Assembly (NCBI GenBank): GCA_002320935.1
Contig: DCLG01000082.1
Coordinates: 67,628-73,547 of the forward strand
From: Pedobacter sp. UBA1654
Lineage (GTDB): Bacteria > Bacteroidota > Bacteroidia > Sphingobacteriales > Sphingobacteriaceae
DNA: 5,920 nt
Direction: 5' to 3'
In this document: in pieces, positions 5,756 to 5,920 of the stretch
Numbering within the stretch: position 1 is the stretch's first letter
Layout of the letters: every line of letters starts with the position of its first letter
The notes under the pieces: generated by a model
Databases searched by the model: none
Told to the model about the DNA's origin: nothing
Seen by the model: the letters and a program-made list of their open reading frames with translations, nothing else
Position numbers and translations under genes: made by a program

Positions 5756-5920
5756 TTAAGAGATCAATTTCTGGCGTAGCATGAACTCGAGCTGGCTGTT
5801 CACAACAAGAAGATTTTCGGTAAGTAATTTATTTTGTCTTCTAAGATCGTAAACTTCGAATGCTTTTTCCAGATTCTGTCTAAGCTCCTCTTCTTGCCAT
5901 GGCTTAGTAATATACAGATA
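5756..5920 (-). CDS. Partial second response regulator, paralogue of its neighbour
   Basis: An open frame enters from the right edge of the window and stops at 5756..5758, showing the last 54 residues of a protein. They begin YLYITKPWQEEELRQNLEKA, the end of a receiver domain with the conserved lysine of the KPW motif, and continue as a charged helical tail to QKLIS. Without gaps, about 22 of 53 residues match the C-terminal part of the neighbouring complete regulator, and both proteins end at nearly the same position. This points to a tandem duplication. The phosphoacceptor and start lie outside the window. Like its neighbour it has no C-terminal output domain. Confidence 0.85.
   Translation of the reverse strand, partial: YLYITKPWQEEELRQNLEKAFEVYDLRRQNKLLTENLLVVNSQLEFMLRQKLIS

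Overview
The window looks like a low-to-moderate GC Bacteroidota chromosome, most likely a Sphingobacteriaceae relative such as Pedobacter or Mucilaginibacter. This rests on Bacteroidota-type -7 boxes (TAnnTTTG) upstream of several genes, starts without clear Shine-Dalgarno sequences, and protein types common in that group: LytTR-type two-component pairs behind a LiaF-like gene, and a sigma-54 that begins MLKQ. The genus is an inference.

Layout. At the left edge, rpmH (ribosomal protein L34, minus strand, 186..344) is followed by a structured 3' region and a strong hairpin terminator at 47..108. A stub of another gene may end at position 42 on the plus strand. Next comes a compact three-gene minus-strand operon, transcribed from about 2983 to 450: a LiaF-like membrane protein, a LytS-type 4-TM histidine kinase, and a LytTR response regulator. 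The genes are 2 nt apart and then overlap by 23 nt, so they are probably translationally coupled. Upstream of this operon are two exact 8-bp repeats (TTTACCGG) with a 21-bp period, the geometry used by LytTR-domain regulators, so they are a candidate autoregulatory operator.

Beyond it lies mscL (minus strand), divergent from rpoN (sigma-54, plus strand). They share an intergenic region with several small palindromes and -7-like boxes. rpoN ends in a perfect 18-bp inverted repeat that can terminate transcription from both sides. Converging on it from the right are two related minus-strand genes for small response regulators, a receiver domain plus a helical tail. The first is complete (5223..5687) and the second is cut by the window edge (5756..5920).

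Functionally, the window combines core genes (rpmH, rpoN), osmotic-shock protection (mscL), a probable envelope-stress-type signalling operon, and output-domain-less receivers. I see no mobile element, CRISPR array, tRNA or obvious new system. The most testable novelties are the putative LytTR operator, the structured rpmH 3' region and the tandem receiver pair.
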